Assembly: GCF_001949145.1 (NCBI RefSeq)
Contig: NW_019091394.1
Coordinates: 545,758 to 609,757 of the forward strand
Direction: 5' to 3'
DNA length: 64,000 bases
Origin: Acanthaster planci
Taxonomy: Eukaryota; Echinodermata; Asteroidea; Valvatida; Acanthasteridae
Part shown: positions 1 through 12,900 of the stretch, piece after piece
How positions within the stretch are numbered: the first letter of the stretch is position 1
Layout of the letters: the number at the start of each line of letters is the position of its first letter
Notes under the pieces: generated by a model
Database searches by the model: none
Seen by the model: only the letters and a program-made list of their open reading frames with translations
Told to the model about the DNA's origin: nothing
Made by a program: the position numbers and the translations under genes

Positions 1-640
1 CGACAATAAAACCATTCAAAAAGTGATCAAGAGGAAAGAGAATGCATCCTTTTGTCACATTACTTTCACAGGGAGGTAGCCCCCTACCGGGAACAGCGGC
101 TCGGCATGAGTTGACCGTACTACTACCTGGGGAGTTTAATAAGAATGATTTAAATGATGATTCAACAGTCAATGAGTAAATTGTAATTTATTAAATCTAT
201 AATTGAATTTAATATTATTCTTATAGATTTTGCAGCTTTTGATATTTGTTGTATTTCAGAAAGAAATAATTACAACAGAAACGTGTCTAAAATGTTTACG
301 GTTCCCCCTACTGAGGAATGGCTTAGCCTAGCTTAATCAACCTGTATTCTCAATCGATGAATGCATGTGATGAATGCAAGCGAGCATACTCGAGTACTCT
401 GCGTATAGCGCCACACAGATTTTTCACTGCAGCCAAAAAAATAAGGATCCTTGGAACTTCTGTATGGAAGGAACGGACATCTTTTACTCCGGAATTCAGT
501 ACTCATTTCCACGATTCCGATGCCTTGAGTCAGGAAGACCAACCTGCACACCTCTTCCAGTCATCCACCCGATTGTTCCGGCGCATAGGCGACCATTTTT
601 CTGGCGGATTTAAGTCGGAAATTCTGGGTTTTTTTTGCGG
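1..640. other. upstream intergenic sequence
   Basis: No coding exon, RNA gene or transposon is recognisable here. The first 300 bases are AT-rich and the next 300 are of mixed composition. Open frames are short, overlap on both strands and resemble no known protein. Confidence 0.5.
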
Positions 641-777
641 TTTCGTCCATCGAGGAGACGCACACACGGTACCGGTGGAACGTGACGTGCTACAGGCCTG
701 ATTCAATCACCATTGGACAATACACAAACCCCGTTGACACGGCCTCGCTGGGGAATTCGCACAGCTCGCTCCACATC
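641..777 (+). promoter_or_regulatory. probable 5' UTR / proximal promoter of glypican
   Basis: The stretch just before the glypican ATG is richer in CpG (for example around 645-690) than the AT-rich intron that follows. It contains an inverted CCAAT motif (ATTGG) about 65 nt before the ATG. The frame of the signal peptide stays open upstream to 682, but the upstream residues look unlike a signal peptide, so this is taken as untranslated. The transcription start cannot be placed from sequence alone. Confidence 0.35.
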
Positions 778-940
778 ATGGCGCTTTCGCTGGATTTTAT
801 CCTCTCATTGGGGACGATTTTGACTGTTTTTTCGGGATTTTCGGTGGCTCTCTCCGGACAGAATGGATGTGCCGATGTTAGGGACGCTTATCAGGATAAG
901 GGATTTAGCACAAACGAAGTGCCAGATTTCGCGGTCTCGG
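778..940 (+). CDS. glypican exon 1: signal peptide and first Cys
   Basis: The ATG at 778 opens a hydrophobic signal peptide ([18 protein letters not shown]...) followed by the mature N-terminus with C31 and the glypican-like [14 protein letters not shown] segment, which aligns with the CSEVR..Y..KGF start of vertebrate glypicans. The exon ends in phase 1 at the donor GTAAGA (941). The last base G pairs with GG of exon 2 to make the Gly of the conserved [I/V]-[N/S]-G-[D/E]-H-L junction. The exon-intron boundary therefore falls where vertebrate GPC4/6 have theirs. Confidence 0.9.
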
Positions 941-3900
941 GTAAGAATGCTTGGAAGTTGGATGCCATATAATATTATTCCGTAGGCCTGTAGCTTGCCA
1001 ATTTTTATTGGAATTCTTAACAGTCTAAACGTTACATGTAGCATCATAGCAAATTGGTAACGTCCTCGAACATTGTTAAACCTGAACTCCACAGCAACCT
1101 GTCAGAAAATGTAACAATAACCATGATAACAGAAATAGCAATAAGTGAAATTTTTGTTAAATTTTATTTGCATTGCAAGTGATTTTTTATGCCTTAGTCG
1201 TAATGCAAATGATGACTGGCATCCAACCTGGGATAGGCCTATCCAGCCGAAAATCTTGATGAATTGATATCGTCATAGATGCCTCCATCCAGCTTGTATT
1301 CATTTACATTGAACAAAACAAGACACATTAAAAGCAGTGTAGTCTGTAATGATGCAGATGTACCCTAATGTTGCACCTCTAACGAATTGTAGGGCCTACT
1401 TCAATTTTTTTTTCTCCTCCAGTGCCTTGCTCGAGCAATATTTTTACCGCACATTTGCATTCGCTATTACTGAAATTTCATTGAGTTTTCCCACTCATAA
1501 ATTTTGAGTCAATTTACCCCTAGGTAAAACTCTATTTCGGTCTTATCTCGATGTGTTTTTTTTCCTACAGTGCACAATGAACCCTTTAAAATTCTCCCCA
1601 AAATAAGAAAATGATATTCTTACAGATATGTAATTATGTAGTTGGGTATGTGAGTGGAAAAACTTCTAAAGAAATGTTTGACTGTAATGTGGGATTTCCT
1701 GAGATTGTTCAAGTGCGCCAAGTCAGGGAGCACTCAGCTGGATTTGTGCCCAGTTTCTGGATGCTGCCATTCTTGACTTTCAGAATAGAAAGCCTAAATG
1801 CCATGACAATGAACTAGTTTGCAATGGTTCAACAGTACCAATATGATGAAAGTAATTGTAACAGTATGTAACTAAATGAATTTGAAGTTTGACCGCACTG
1901 CGTGTGGAAAGTGGTGGGTACCGGTACATCAAAGTTCCACACGTTGGGGACTCCATTACAATCATTGAAAATTTATGGACAGCATCGACATCTGCACATG
2001 CAACACAATTGTGTTACTCTAAGCCAAGGAAAAATTAGTTCAGTGAGAACTCATTTCTTCACAGTTTTACTGTTTCCAGCACAAGCTTTTTTGGTTTACC
2101 AGTGAAGTAAAGCTTTAAGCTGCAGTGCCTTTAAGCTTGGGCTTACTTTCTTCTGTGGGAGGCAGTGGGCTTACTGTGCCATCTTTCACAAAGATCCATC
2201 AGCAGGCATATATTTGGCGATGTCACCTGCCCCTGCTCTTCCAGATATTAGAACCACATGTGAGACACTTGCTGTCATTAGCTTGTCTGAGATTGGAGAA
2301 CCCTGCAGGCTCTGTCTGTGAGGAGGATGTAGGGTGATGGGGGGGCCAACTCCACAGAACAACATTGGAACTCGCACAGATGCACTTTGCCGTCAGCAGG
2401 GGCAAAACCGGACATGCATCCTTTCCTCATGCTATTTTGACTTGATGAGCCAGACACATGTGGTTTTTGTTTTCCTTTGGTTGGCCTTGACAGAGTTTCT
2501 GTTCTCCAGTTTCATTTGATCAGAATTTGTTTTGTTTACCCTTGCATGCACGGCTGGCCTCGAACATGACTTACTGAAACTGAAAGTCAAATCAATAGAG
2601 TCTTGTGTAATAATAGTATGTATGTCACAAGACCGTAAGGAAACCCAGTAGACAATTTAAACATATGCTTTACCTTGTAAGACCTTTGCTTACAAGTATG
2701 CTTATGTAGTATGTACACATTCATGTACATGTGTGATATTTCCATGTAGGCCCTGTCTTGGTTGTACATGTATACATGTACATAGGAATATAACATATTA
2801 TTCCCCATGGTTATTTGTTTAATTGCTTGAGCAGTGACCATCTAAGCAATTTACATCCACTGGTTCAACCCATTTTGGATGACAGATGAACGGTGTGTTA
2901 AGAATCCTACATACCTGGTAGGTTTTGAGTGATCAATCATAAATCAAGGAGTTAGGTAAACTGATGACATTCATCATCTGAGAATTTTGATAAAAAAAAT
3001 TTGGTAAGGGGGAGAAATTTTTGTAGGAAGAGCATTGCCTCTCTGACCTTTGAGCTTTAACCTGCAGGTGATTGACTTGTTGTGTACATAAACAGCATGT
3101 CAGCTTGGTTATTGTTCAAACATGACCCATAGGATGCAGTTGTTTGTTTAAACTACCCAATCTGTTAATCTGAAGGAATGCAAATATGAACAGGAATGCA
3201 AGCTTTGGAGACTTCAATATTAATGGTCAAGTAGAGCTTTGTCCATGTTATCTTTTCTTCAGCTATTTTTTTTTTACCTGTATACAAGTTGTTAAAAATC
3301 GTCAACTGCAGATGAAACATGCACAATTGTAAATATTCTTAAAAAACCCTTTGTCCATGTGACTTGCAAGATATGAAGAAAAAATCCTGCTTAAATTCAT
3401 TGAAAATTTGTCCACAGCAGTCAGAGGGATATGACATACTGTACATGGATGTACAGTTGTACATGCTTCAGCAATATGCACACCACACTTGGTAATAATT
3501 TTGCCTGTGGCAGGGTTTTCAATGACAGCATACTGCATTATGATGGGTTTGAGGAGGCCTGGCCAAATTAAATTCCAGCCACAGACACCCGGCGTAACAG
3601 TGCCGTTGTCATGCACACGATATTGCTAGGGTTCGTCCACCATTCTCGCGTCTTAAGACGTCCGGGCTCTGTTTCTTGTTGTGCCCAAGAGAGTAGCTCT
3701 TACCACTGTGAGTCAGCACCGCGACAGGTTTTTTAACCCCAACTGCCATATTTTGATTTGGTTGGTGCTCTCCATTCAAGTGTGGATGATGCTTGTTGAT
3801 GGGTATCACATTTGTGTAATCATGAACAGTAACGTTTTGGTCCTTACTGGAAAGCTTTGAAAATATCAAGTGCTTTGGGGACATTTGGTCTACATGTATT

Positions 3901-6900
3901 TCACTCAGGTTACCCGTTACTATGCATGTGGGAAATTATATTAATCTCTCTGAACTTGTTTTCTTATCAAACTGATTATTAGAGAGGCCGTAAGTATAGA
4001 GAAATGTATTCATTTATGACAAAATTTAAATTTGTTAGAAATTAACAAAAAGTGGAATATGGCGACCTTTGGAGACCATCAACAGCAGCTTATTAGGAGG
4101 TTTATCTCTCAGTTGACTTCCCAGCCCAGTATGTTTGAAGGAAGCAGTTTCAAAACTGTCATGATTCACGCCTGTCAGACAGCTGAACAAATGGATGTAC
4201 AGAAACTGTTCCAGCATGATAAGATAGCAGTCTCCAGCCTCTTCCTCGTACTCCCTCAAAGGGTGCTAACCACAGATAATGAGATGGGAGCGATGACAAA
4301 GTGGTGAAGAATTAACACCTCATTTGTACTGCAGCTGGGCTGAAGAGCCCACTAACGAAGTGCTGATTAAAATGTGCATTGCATAACAGGGAGACCTGAC
4401 AGGGCATTGTTATCTAGTTCAAGCATACTTGCTAATCATGGAGGGCACATGCTTGCCCCTGTCACCCATGTATTTTTGCCCTCACCACGAAACGTGAGGA
4501 TTTCACTTAAAAACCAAAATTGACAAAAGAATATAGTCGAATGTCCACCAGTGGTACTTCTGCCGAGGAATGCATTCAGATGTCACAAAGCGTTGTGGGA
4601 CAAGTCCTTGAATTTTCAAGTTGTAAAAACCACAATGAAATATCCTATCGAATGATCCTCTATCCTGTGCTTTACTCAAACATCTTGTTGGTGTTGTGAA
4701 AAATTACCAAAGGATGTATAAGATTACAAGTTTCCAGCCAGTTTGTTTTATGCTGCAGTATTCTTTGTCAAACATGTTTTTTGTTAATCTTGTGACAGCC
4801 ATTCAGTTAGGATGGGAGTTGGATTGAAAATAGAGAATAAAATGCGGGGCTAAACAGGCAGGACAGTATGGAACTCTGATCCTAACAAGCTTGACAACAT
4901 TTTCTAGCGAGTGACACATTCATTAATCATTGGCCCAGTTCACTCCTGCCGCCAGAAAAGGGAAACAGTTTAATTACTTCCCCAACATTAATCCCCACAC
5001 TTAATCCCCTCAGCCCTCCCACTGGCTGTCCTTGGAAACCCCCATTGTCCTATGATGTAACCCCACCACCATGCACATGTACTCCCCCCCATCTTGTCAC
5101 GCACCCCCCCCTGTAAAAAAAAGAGCTGCTTATGATTTTGAATACTCGATTGCCCTGAAGGTGGACACACAATGCTGCTGCTAAGTAGTTAAAGAATTCC
5201 ATTCTCCTTTCTCTTTGATCTCCTCTTCCCTCCCCAAAAAGGCGGGACAGGTGAAGAAGACCATGTGAATCATCAGGCTTTAATAATCCACACCTTCATT
5301 CATGGCTTACTGGGCTAAGAGGAAGGACCCTTGTTTTGTTACAAAGCGCACCTCGGGATTTGGTTGAAGTGAGGATGTTTTCTGGGAGCTGGGAGTTGAC
5401 GCAATCAGTTAAGGTTAAAGGAGGATGTGGTTTTTTTCTTTTGAGTACAGATTTGATTTTGGTGAAAATGTTTTTGTTTCTGCTGAGGTCGTTCACCTTG
5501 TAACCATTTTACAAAATCATCTCATGTTATTTGCTTTTAAAAGGGGTCAGACAGAAATGACAAGGAGGCTGTCACATGCACATGTGCAAGTTTAAAAACG
5601 ATAATGTCATTTTTTTCAGAAAAAAAGAGAAGAAAGTGGTTATTTGAAGTTGTCATGGTCAGTAAAATTGTAAGGTGATGTAATGGCATGGTGTTTAAAG
5701 GCCAAGTAAGTTCACTGGTGAATAATGGTAACCCTGTATTAGTTTTGAAGGTTGAATTAATGTGGAATTTAAACAAGGTGTCTTTAAATAGGGGCACAGC
5801 AGATGATTTCTCTAATTGGCAGTGAAGCCCATAATCGCAGTTTGAAAACTTAAAAATGGTACTCGCGAAAGCCTCGGAGGATTACATGTATATTTACTAG
5901 TTCAGGCTATGACTGCATGGTATTATGCTAATTTATTTATCTGGTTCTCTGAACCTCGGGTGATGGTTTGTGGATGCTTTCAGTTCCCTTACAACTCCCC
6001 CCCCCATATCTCCTCCCCTACCACCCTGGGGCAATGTATGCTACAAATAGGCTTGGCTGTTCAGTCCAGCTGGCAAGCAAACATGCCTGACATACAGTAT
6101 TCCCCTATTGCCAAAATGGGCTCTCCCAAATCTCTCATAATTGACCTCCTCTGTCTATAAGAATTTTAAACCAAATCAAGCTGTTGACCCACATAGGTCT
6201 CAGCATACATGTACACTGTATTTGCTTTTTAAGAAGGAAGAAAAATACACGTACATGTATATAGGGTGCTGTAGGTTTAATAGATTTGGGGCGGAGGGAA
6301 GGCCGAACCCAAATTTTTAGAGACAGGTAGCTGTCCTCTTCTAAAACGTAATAAATCTGCCTAGCTGGCTAAGGCCATGGAAAGCTGAGAAGCTTTTTTC
6401 ATGGGACCCAAAGGCATTGAGTTGTAATATTAGCAGGGACTGGGAAAGGACCGGATTTTTAATTAGACTTTATCCGCATGTGAAAGGTGGGAGTGAAATA
6501 GCAGAGAGGAGAATACTCGGCTGCATCTCTTCATTTTTTCCCCCTTTCTTGGGGGGGGGGGTTAAGTCAAATATTAATGATTTCAGGATCATCTGTGAAT
6601 TTGCTTATTTTCTCGAAGCAATTTGACAGCTTATTTCAGTGCATGCTGCAAATGTTTATGTACATGTATAATACAGTGAAACTTCACCATCTAATGCAAA
6701 TAGAATAGAGTATTACTCAAGTATCTTGTTATGAGTTTTACTGGGTGCAGCTACTTGCATATGCACTGTATACGCCACTGTGTCTTCATGAAAAGTCAGC
6801 ACTGCAGAATGAACAATATCAACATAATTGGTCAGTGTTTTCTCAAGACTGTAATAAGTCGACTTGAGAAAGAATTATTTATAGTGCCCACCAACAATTT

Positions 6901-9900
6901 TGCTGAACATGACTGCGGTTCGTTGTGTTTATCACTGTAGAGATGAATCACTCGAATCTCTCGGCTCTCTCTTCCACTTGACCGAGCCCCTATCCAGTTC
7001 TATCCAGTTCTGCACAGCCTCTCTCATTCTCAGATTCATTTTTTCTCTGTGGAGGGTCACTTGAACTTTTCCTTGGCTGGTTGCTGGACCTCCATTGTAC
7101 CTGTTTACTTGATTCATTAACCATGCAGGGCAGGCATTAGCAGGACCAATGACCATTTCCTAGTAATGGGCGAGACTGAAAAGGGGAGGATTTTAAAAGG
7201 GCTTGTTTGCCACAAGGGAGCAAGGGTCCAACATCATAGCTGTTAATTAAACCAGTCACCGATGCCGGAAAATTCTAAAGCACTTGCTCTGTGAAACTTC
7301 CCAATAGAAACAGCATCAGCAAGAGAAGATAAAATTAAATGGAAAATTAGGAATTAATGACTTTGTTGAAGTAATTACTGTCTGGTCCCAAGCACTAAGC
7401 TTCCATTTTATCATGGTTTTATACGTTAATACATTTTTTTCAGACAATATCCTCGGCGCTAAAAACTTAATAGATAACTGGTACTGTAGATTACAGTAAC
7501 AATTATGAATGCCGTACGCACAGTTTGAGGAGTGTTCCTTGTACAAGTGACGAATGATTGCATTTGACACAGATGCGAATCAACAAATTCAGTGTCGCCT
7601 ACGACTACAGTACGTGCATTTTTATTTTTCTTGAAATGCTCACAGCCATAGTTAGTGGCCTGGTCGTGTTGTAGGAGACAGCCGGTAGAAAGGAATTGAT
7701 GGAATTGATGTTTATTTGGCATATGCAGGCTGTTTTTGCAAGGGATCTCCCTTAGCCAACTCTCCCTGTAGGCATGGTGCATGTAAATGTACATGGACTA
7801 CTAGTTGACTTCCCCTGGTATTGCAGGCCTGTATCTAAACACATGATAACCTATCGATGTTAATCAGCCAGAACCACTTCCCTAATTGCATCTTCCAGGA
7901 AGTTGCAGGTGTTTTTTTTTCATTCCTTACAACCAGAAAAATATTTATTTTCATGCCAACATGCAGGAATGCTGAGCCTCTTTTGTTGCTGTCAAAAGCG
8001 AGAGTGTCTGTTTTAGAGAAGCTGGAAAAAGACAGATCTCTTGGGCTGTGGGGCTTATTGTGGCTAGGTTGATGCATACCTTTGGTATTAATTGTGGCTA
8101 AGCCATTTGATGCGGCTTGCCAGTTGAGGGTGAAATAAGTTGTCTGGCTCACAAAACCCGGCAGTATGAGGCTGGGGGTGTTGATTGATGCCCCACCAAA
8201 TGCTGCAAATCTCCTTGTTCTTGTGACCCACTTTCATCAAATCCTGGCACTGGCAGGATGATGGAGAAGGGTTGCCTGGTGGTGTGAACCAAAATGACTC
8301 TCATGTTAGGATCACTCCATCATACCGGAAATATTTCCAGTGGGCCAGTGTTGCTTAGGAACTGTTCACAGGTAGAGATGTATGATCTTTCTGTGGCCCG
8401 ATTTTAGTTCATCTCTCTCACTTTAGACAACGTATTGGCACCATTGAGTGTGCCTGCATGGGAATTTTTCCTGTGCATTTGAAATTTCAGGCAAAATAGC
8501 ACGGCACGCCGGTGCCCTGGCCCCTGTAGGCATAAGATGCCCGAAGAGCAATAGTATGTGTGCAGTACCATACCCAGCCATCTGTAACATAGGCCTGAAA
8601 CAAGTCCAGAAAATGCACTGAGTTAGCAATTTGTGCTTGTTTTAGGGAGGGGGGTTTCAGACAAATATTACACATAAATCAAGTCCTTCCAAGTGCATTG
8701 ACACAGGTTACCGGCCTGCAAAGTTTGACATGGAGAAGAGAAATTAGCCTGGCGCCAGTCATGTCGGGTCCCACCTACAGTCTGGCATGGCATCCCACTG
8801 AGTCTGGGCTCGGCCTCTCCCAATTGGATAAATAATGTTTGCAGGAGAACAGGTGAAGGCAGGCAAGGTCAGGGGTCAGAGGTCCTGGGTGGTTTGTCGG
8901 CCAGGGAGGTGCAGTCTTTATTTTGTTTTTTTCAAGAGATTGAAATCTCCCAAACCTGAGAAAGGCGTGTCCTTTTCCTTGCAAATCAACCTCATTAAAG
9001 TGGACTTGGAATTCTGCCTTTTTCGCATTCCTGAGTTTTTTTGAGGAAAAATGCACTTGCCATACTGCATATGTGCTCAAAGACGTGGGTGACAAAATGT
9101 TAAATGAGTATGAGATAGGCAGAAAAATGTAAGAGTCCATGAAAATGCACAGGACGACTAAATAAGAACATCATTAATTTGATGAATTATCTGATCTCGA
9201 TGAGTGAGCATGGCACAAATAGCTGCTGTACATTTATGGTGATGTGGCTTTTTTTCAAGTTGGATATTTCCATACGTTTGGGGGAATTCTTCCATCCTTC
9301 TGTCACCGTGACCTGTTCTGCAGGTTTATTTTTGTGTAACATTTCAGTTACCAGTAACAAAGCACTCCATTTTGCAGGATTTATCCACGATTTTGGTTTT
9401 TACCGTGGCCAACACAGAGTGCCAGATTTTTGAACATACAATTTGCAAGTACGAAGGGTTGCAGTTAGAACGTGTAAAATTGAATGTCTGAAGGGCCCAT
9501 CTACACCCTAGTGGCTAAAACTCTGGCTCCAGCCAACCTGCATATTTAATATGGGTGCACATGGTAGAAGGCAGGGTATCAGTACGTGTACAGGGATGTA
9601 CACAAACTACACATGCATGTACTTGTATGAATATGTTTCATTGGTAAACATGTACAGTATTCATACATGTAGCGTATTGCACAGTGTACTGTACTAAAGA
9701 CTGTGTTTTTTTTTGCTAAATTATAGGCTACATTGTACTTGCGAAAAGTACAAAAATTCTTCCAAGCCTTAGGTGGTCACATTTCCGATCCTTTGAAATA
9801 AAATAGGCTTACATGTACATTGTACATTCCATTCTGTTCACTTTAGTGGATTCTTGACATTTAGTACACTGCAGAGGACGAAAAAATGAAACAAAACAAT

Positions 9901-12900
9901 TGAAATTGAAATCGAAATCTTACCCTGTGATTCATCGGGAAATGTTTGGTTTGCTTGTCTTTGCTCCTTTGCAGGGGATCACCTCAGAATATGTCAACAG
10001 AGTTTTACCTGTTGCACGGCGGACATGGAGGAGAAGCTCAGTCAGACCAGCACCAAGGACTTTAAAGATATAGTTTTCGCAAAGAGCAGCTCGAGTAGGG
10101 AGTACTTTATCCGGAGGGCGGAGCGATTTGACAGTAAGTACCTGGCCTGTTCTTGTTGCCGGTGCTGCTTGAGAGCACGCCGTCTTTCTCGGAAAGAAGG
10201 ATTTGGAAAGGATATTGGACATTAGGTCTGCGTGGTACCGGTATGTGAAATTGAAGTGTGTTCCCCCCTCAAAAAATCTGGTGATGATTAATAGGGGAAG
10301 TTTAGGTTACCGCCTTAGGCACAGAGTCTGTCTTTGCCAGGTTCTAAATGCAGGTCTATCTGCAATGGAACACTTTGGCTAGGATATGTATGAGCGTCTT
10401 CGTGTTTTGTCGTTTCTGTGTACATGTAAGTCGACCATAGTGGACAGTTTTACCATGAAAATTGCTATCGGGACCAATATTGCCACAACACAGCAGAGTT
10501 GCAAATTATTCCTGGATGCATGAACTAATTGCTGGCATTCAGGTGCACGTGGCATAGCGCAGTGAATGAGGGAATCCGCTTAAATAATGCAGCGGCTTTT
10601 GGCCGGGATGGCCCCCACCGTGTTTTGTGGATTCGCGGCACATCGGTGCTGCGATTACTTCGTGCAAATTACTCGCGATGCCAGCTCCCCAGAGGGATCC
10701 CCCCAGTCCCTGAGATGAGGTGAATTATGGGATATTTCATCAGAATTAAAGCAAGCTACTTCTCCAGTGCTAGAGGACATTCGGAATAAATTCACAAGAC
10801 TCCTGAAATGTTTGATTTTTCTTTTTGAGGGAAATTTTAAGCACTTTGAATTATAAAACAAGGCAGTGTCTAAGTTACCTTACATTTTCGTCAATTTATA
10901 CTAAAATGTTTACCAAGATAAGGCGATCGTGGCAATCATTCCACTTGAAACACAATGCACAATTTACAATTTTACGTCTAACACTTTGGTTTGTTACACT
11001 CTTTAACCCACCACCCAGTATCGCTCGCAGGTATTGTGAAAAATAACCTCCGCTTTGGCCAATGGGGTCACGAGGTCACTGGATACATTCTTCCCCAGCT
11101 TGCTCCCTACACCTCCATAAAACCAGGCTGAGAGAAGCTTGTCTGGTTTCGGGCAATTGGGAATGACAGGAACCAGCCTGTCTTGACAAGGGTCCCCTCC
11201 ACCACACAGAGGAATGACATAATTCACCCATGCAGGAATGCCTTTATATTTAGACCAAGGTTTGTCTACGACTGTTACATGTGAAATACTTACTGAAGTA
11301 AAATCTTGTGCAGGAATATGTCTACATCAAAGAATATCTTTATATTACAGAACCAGATTTCAAAATAACAAATTGGTCTTATGTTTTCAACAATGTAGAA
11401 AAAATAGTCAAAATTGCTATAAAAATTTCTGTTGTTTGGTGCGATTTGACGGCTTTGGAGGATGTTTGGTGCGATTTGACGGCTTTGGAGGAAAGTACCA
11501 AATATATACATGTATATTCAAATCAATCTTGATATAATTAAGGTTATTACGATGAATGTGGTACTGCCTGCTGAGCCTTCTTTTCTGTTTGATATGCATG
11601 TATCTGCGCATGAAATAGTTGTATGCATGCAGAGTTGTTGTCCAAGTCACATGTAGAGTCTGCAGATTGTCAAAGACAACTGGCATGGTGGGCGCAGGTC
11701 TATGACCTGAAATATTTACATGTTGATGGCAGTTCAGTGACAAGGCAGTTCCTGTCCGGCCACCAGCCATCATTTTTAAATGGGATTAAGTTGATCATGC
11801 ATTGTATGCGTCCAGAGTGATACCCGGGTCCAGGCGGGCATACAGTAGGTATACATGTATATATGAATCATTGCTACCGGTATGGAGCTCGACATCTGAA
11901 CGAGCAAATTTTCTATGGTGTGATTTCTACTGTAAACTAAACGCTTTGAAAAAGTAAAACACCCCCACAAAAAAATTTACCTGAAATACAATTTGCTGGG
12001 CCACAGTGGGGGAATAAAAATCAGTTGCCTGATGCATCTGGTGTTGTTCCTTCCCACAACGTGAAACTTGTAAAGCTTACAGATTCTGGCCAAGAGTTGA
12101 TCTCGAGACATATCTGCACTAGGACGCACCTGCATATGCTGCGCGAGTGCCGAGCTGTGTATTGATCCGTCGTATTCAGTAGATCACAATTTGATACACG
12201 ATAGTGAAAGATAACGCCTCCCCGCGCAGGCGACTTGTCACCTGACCGCCTCAGCAAAGAGAGGGAGAAATTGATAACGCGAGGTGTGGAACTAAAGCCT
12301 ACACCGACTGTAACAGGGGCAGTACTTCCATCCCATTAGAAGCTTTTTGCAAACTGCCGCGATCCCAGCGAGTGTTGTATGTCTGCAGGCACGGGTTCTC
12401 TTACACATCAGGGCAGTCGGTTATTAATGTTCACCGCGTCCCGCACACCGCTGAATACTAATGCAACCTATATGATAAGGCTTGCTACACTGCAGTGCAC
12501 TGTCACAACTGTCTCATATAGGCCCCCTATGGGTAATTTCAGAAATAAGGGGTCCATTTTTTTTTTCATGTCCCTGTTGCATCTGACATATGATTTTGTA
12601 AGTTCAGAACACATTTTCTAATTTCTAGGAGTGATGAATTAATGCAAATTACCTGCCAAACAAATAGTAATAGTTTGAAATCAATCCCGGTGATATTTCC
12701 ATGTCAAATCACAAAGGTCAGATGTAACAGGGACACAAAAAGTCACACTTTTGGACCTCTATTTCTAGAATTACTCATCATAAAACCTCTGCACAGTACA
12801 CTGTACAGTCTGGAGTATTACTTTGTTTGGACGGCCAATTGTGTCACAAATCTTGTGCAATCTGACCAATCACAAGGCTTGTTCCAGCAGCCTACAACAG

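Noticed and set aside
682-777. In-frame extension of glypican exon 1 upstream to 682
   Set aside because: The extension would place 32 mostly polar residues before the signal peptide. The ATG at 778 starts directly with a normal signal sequence.
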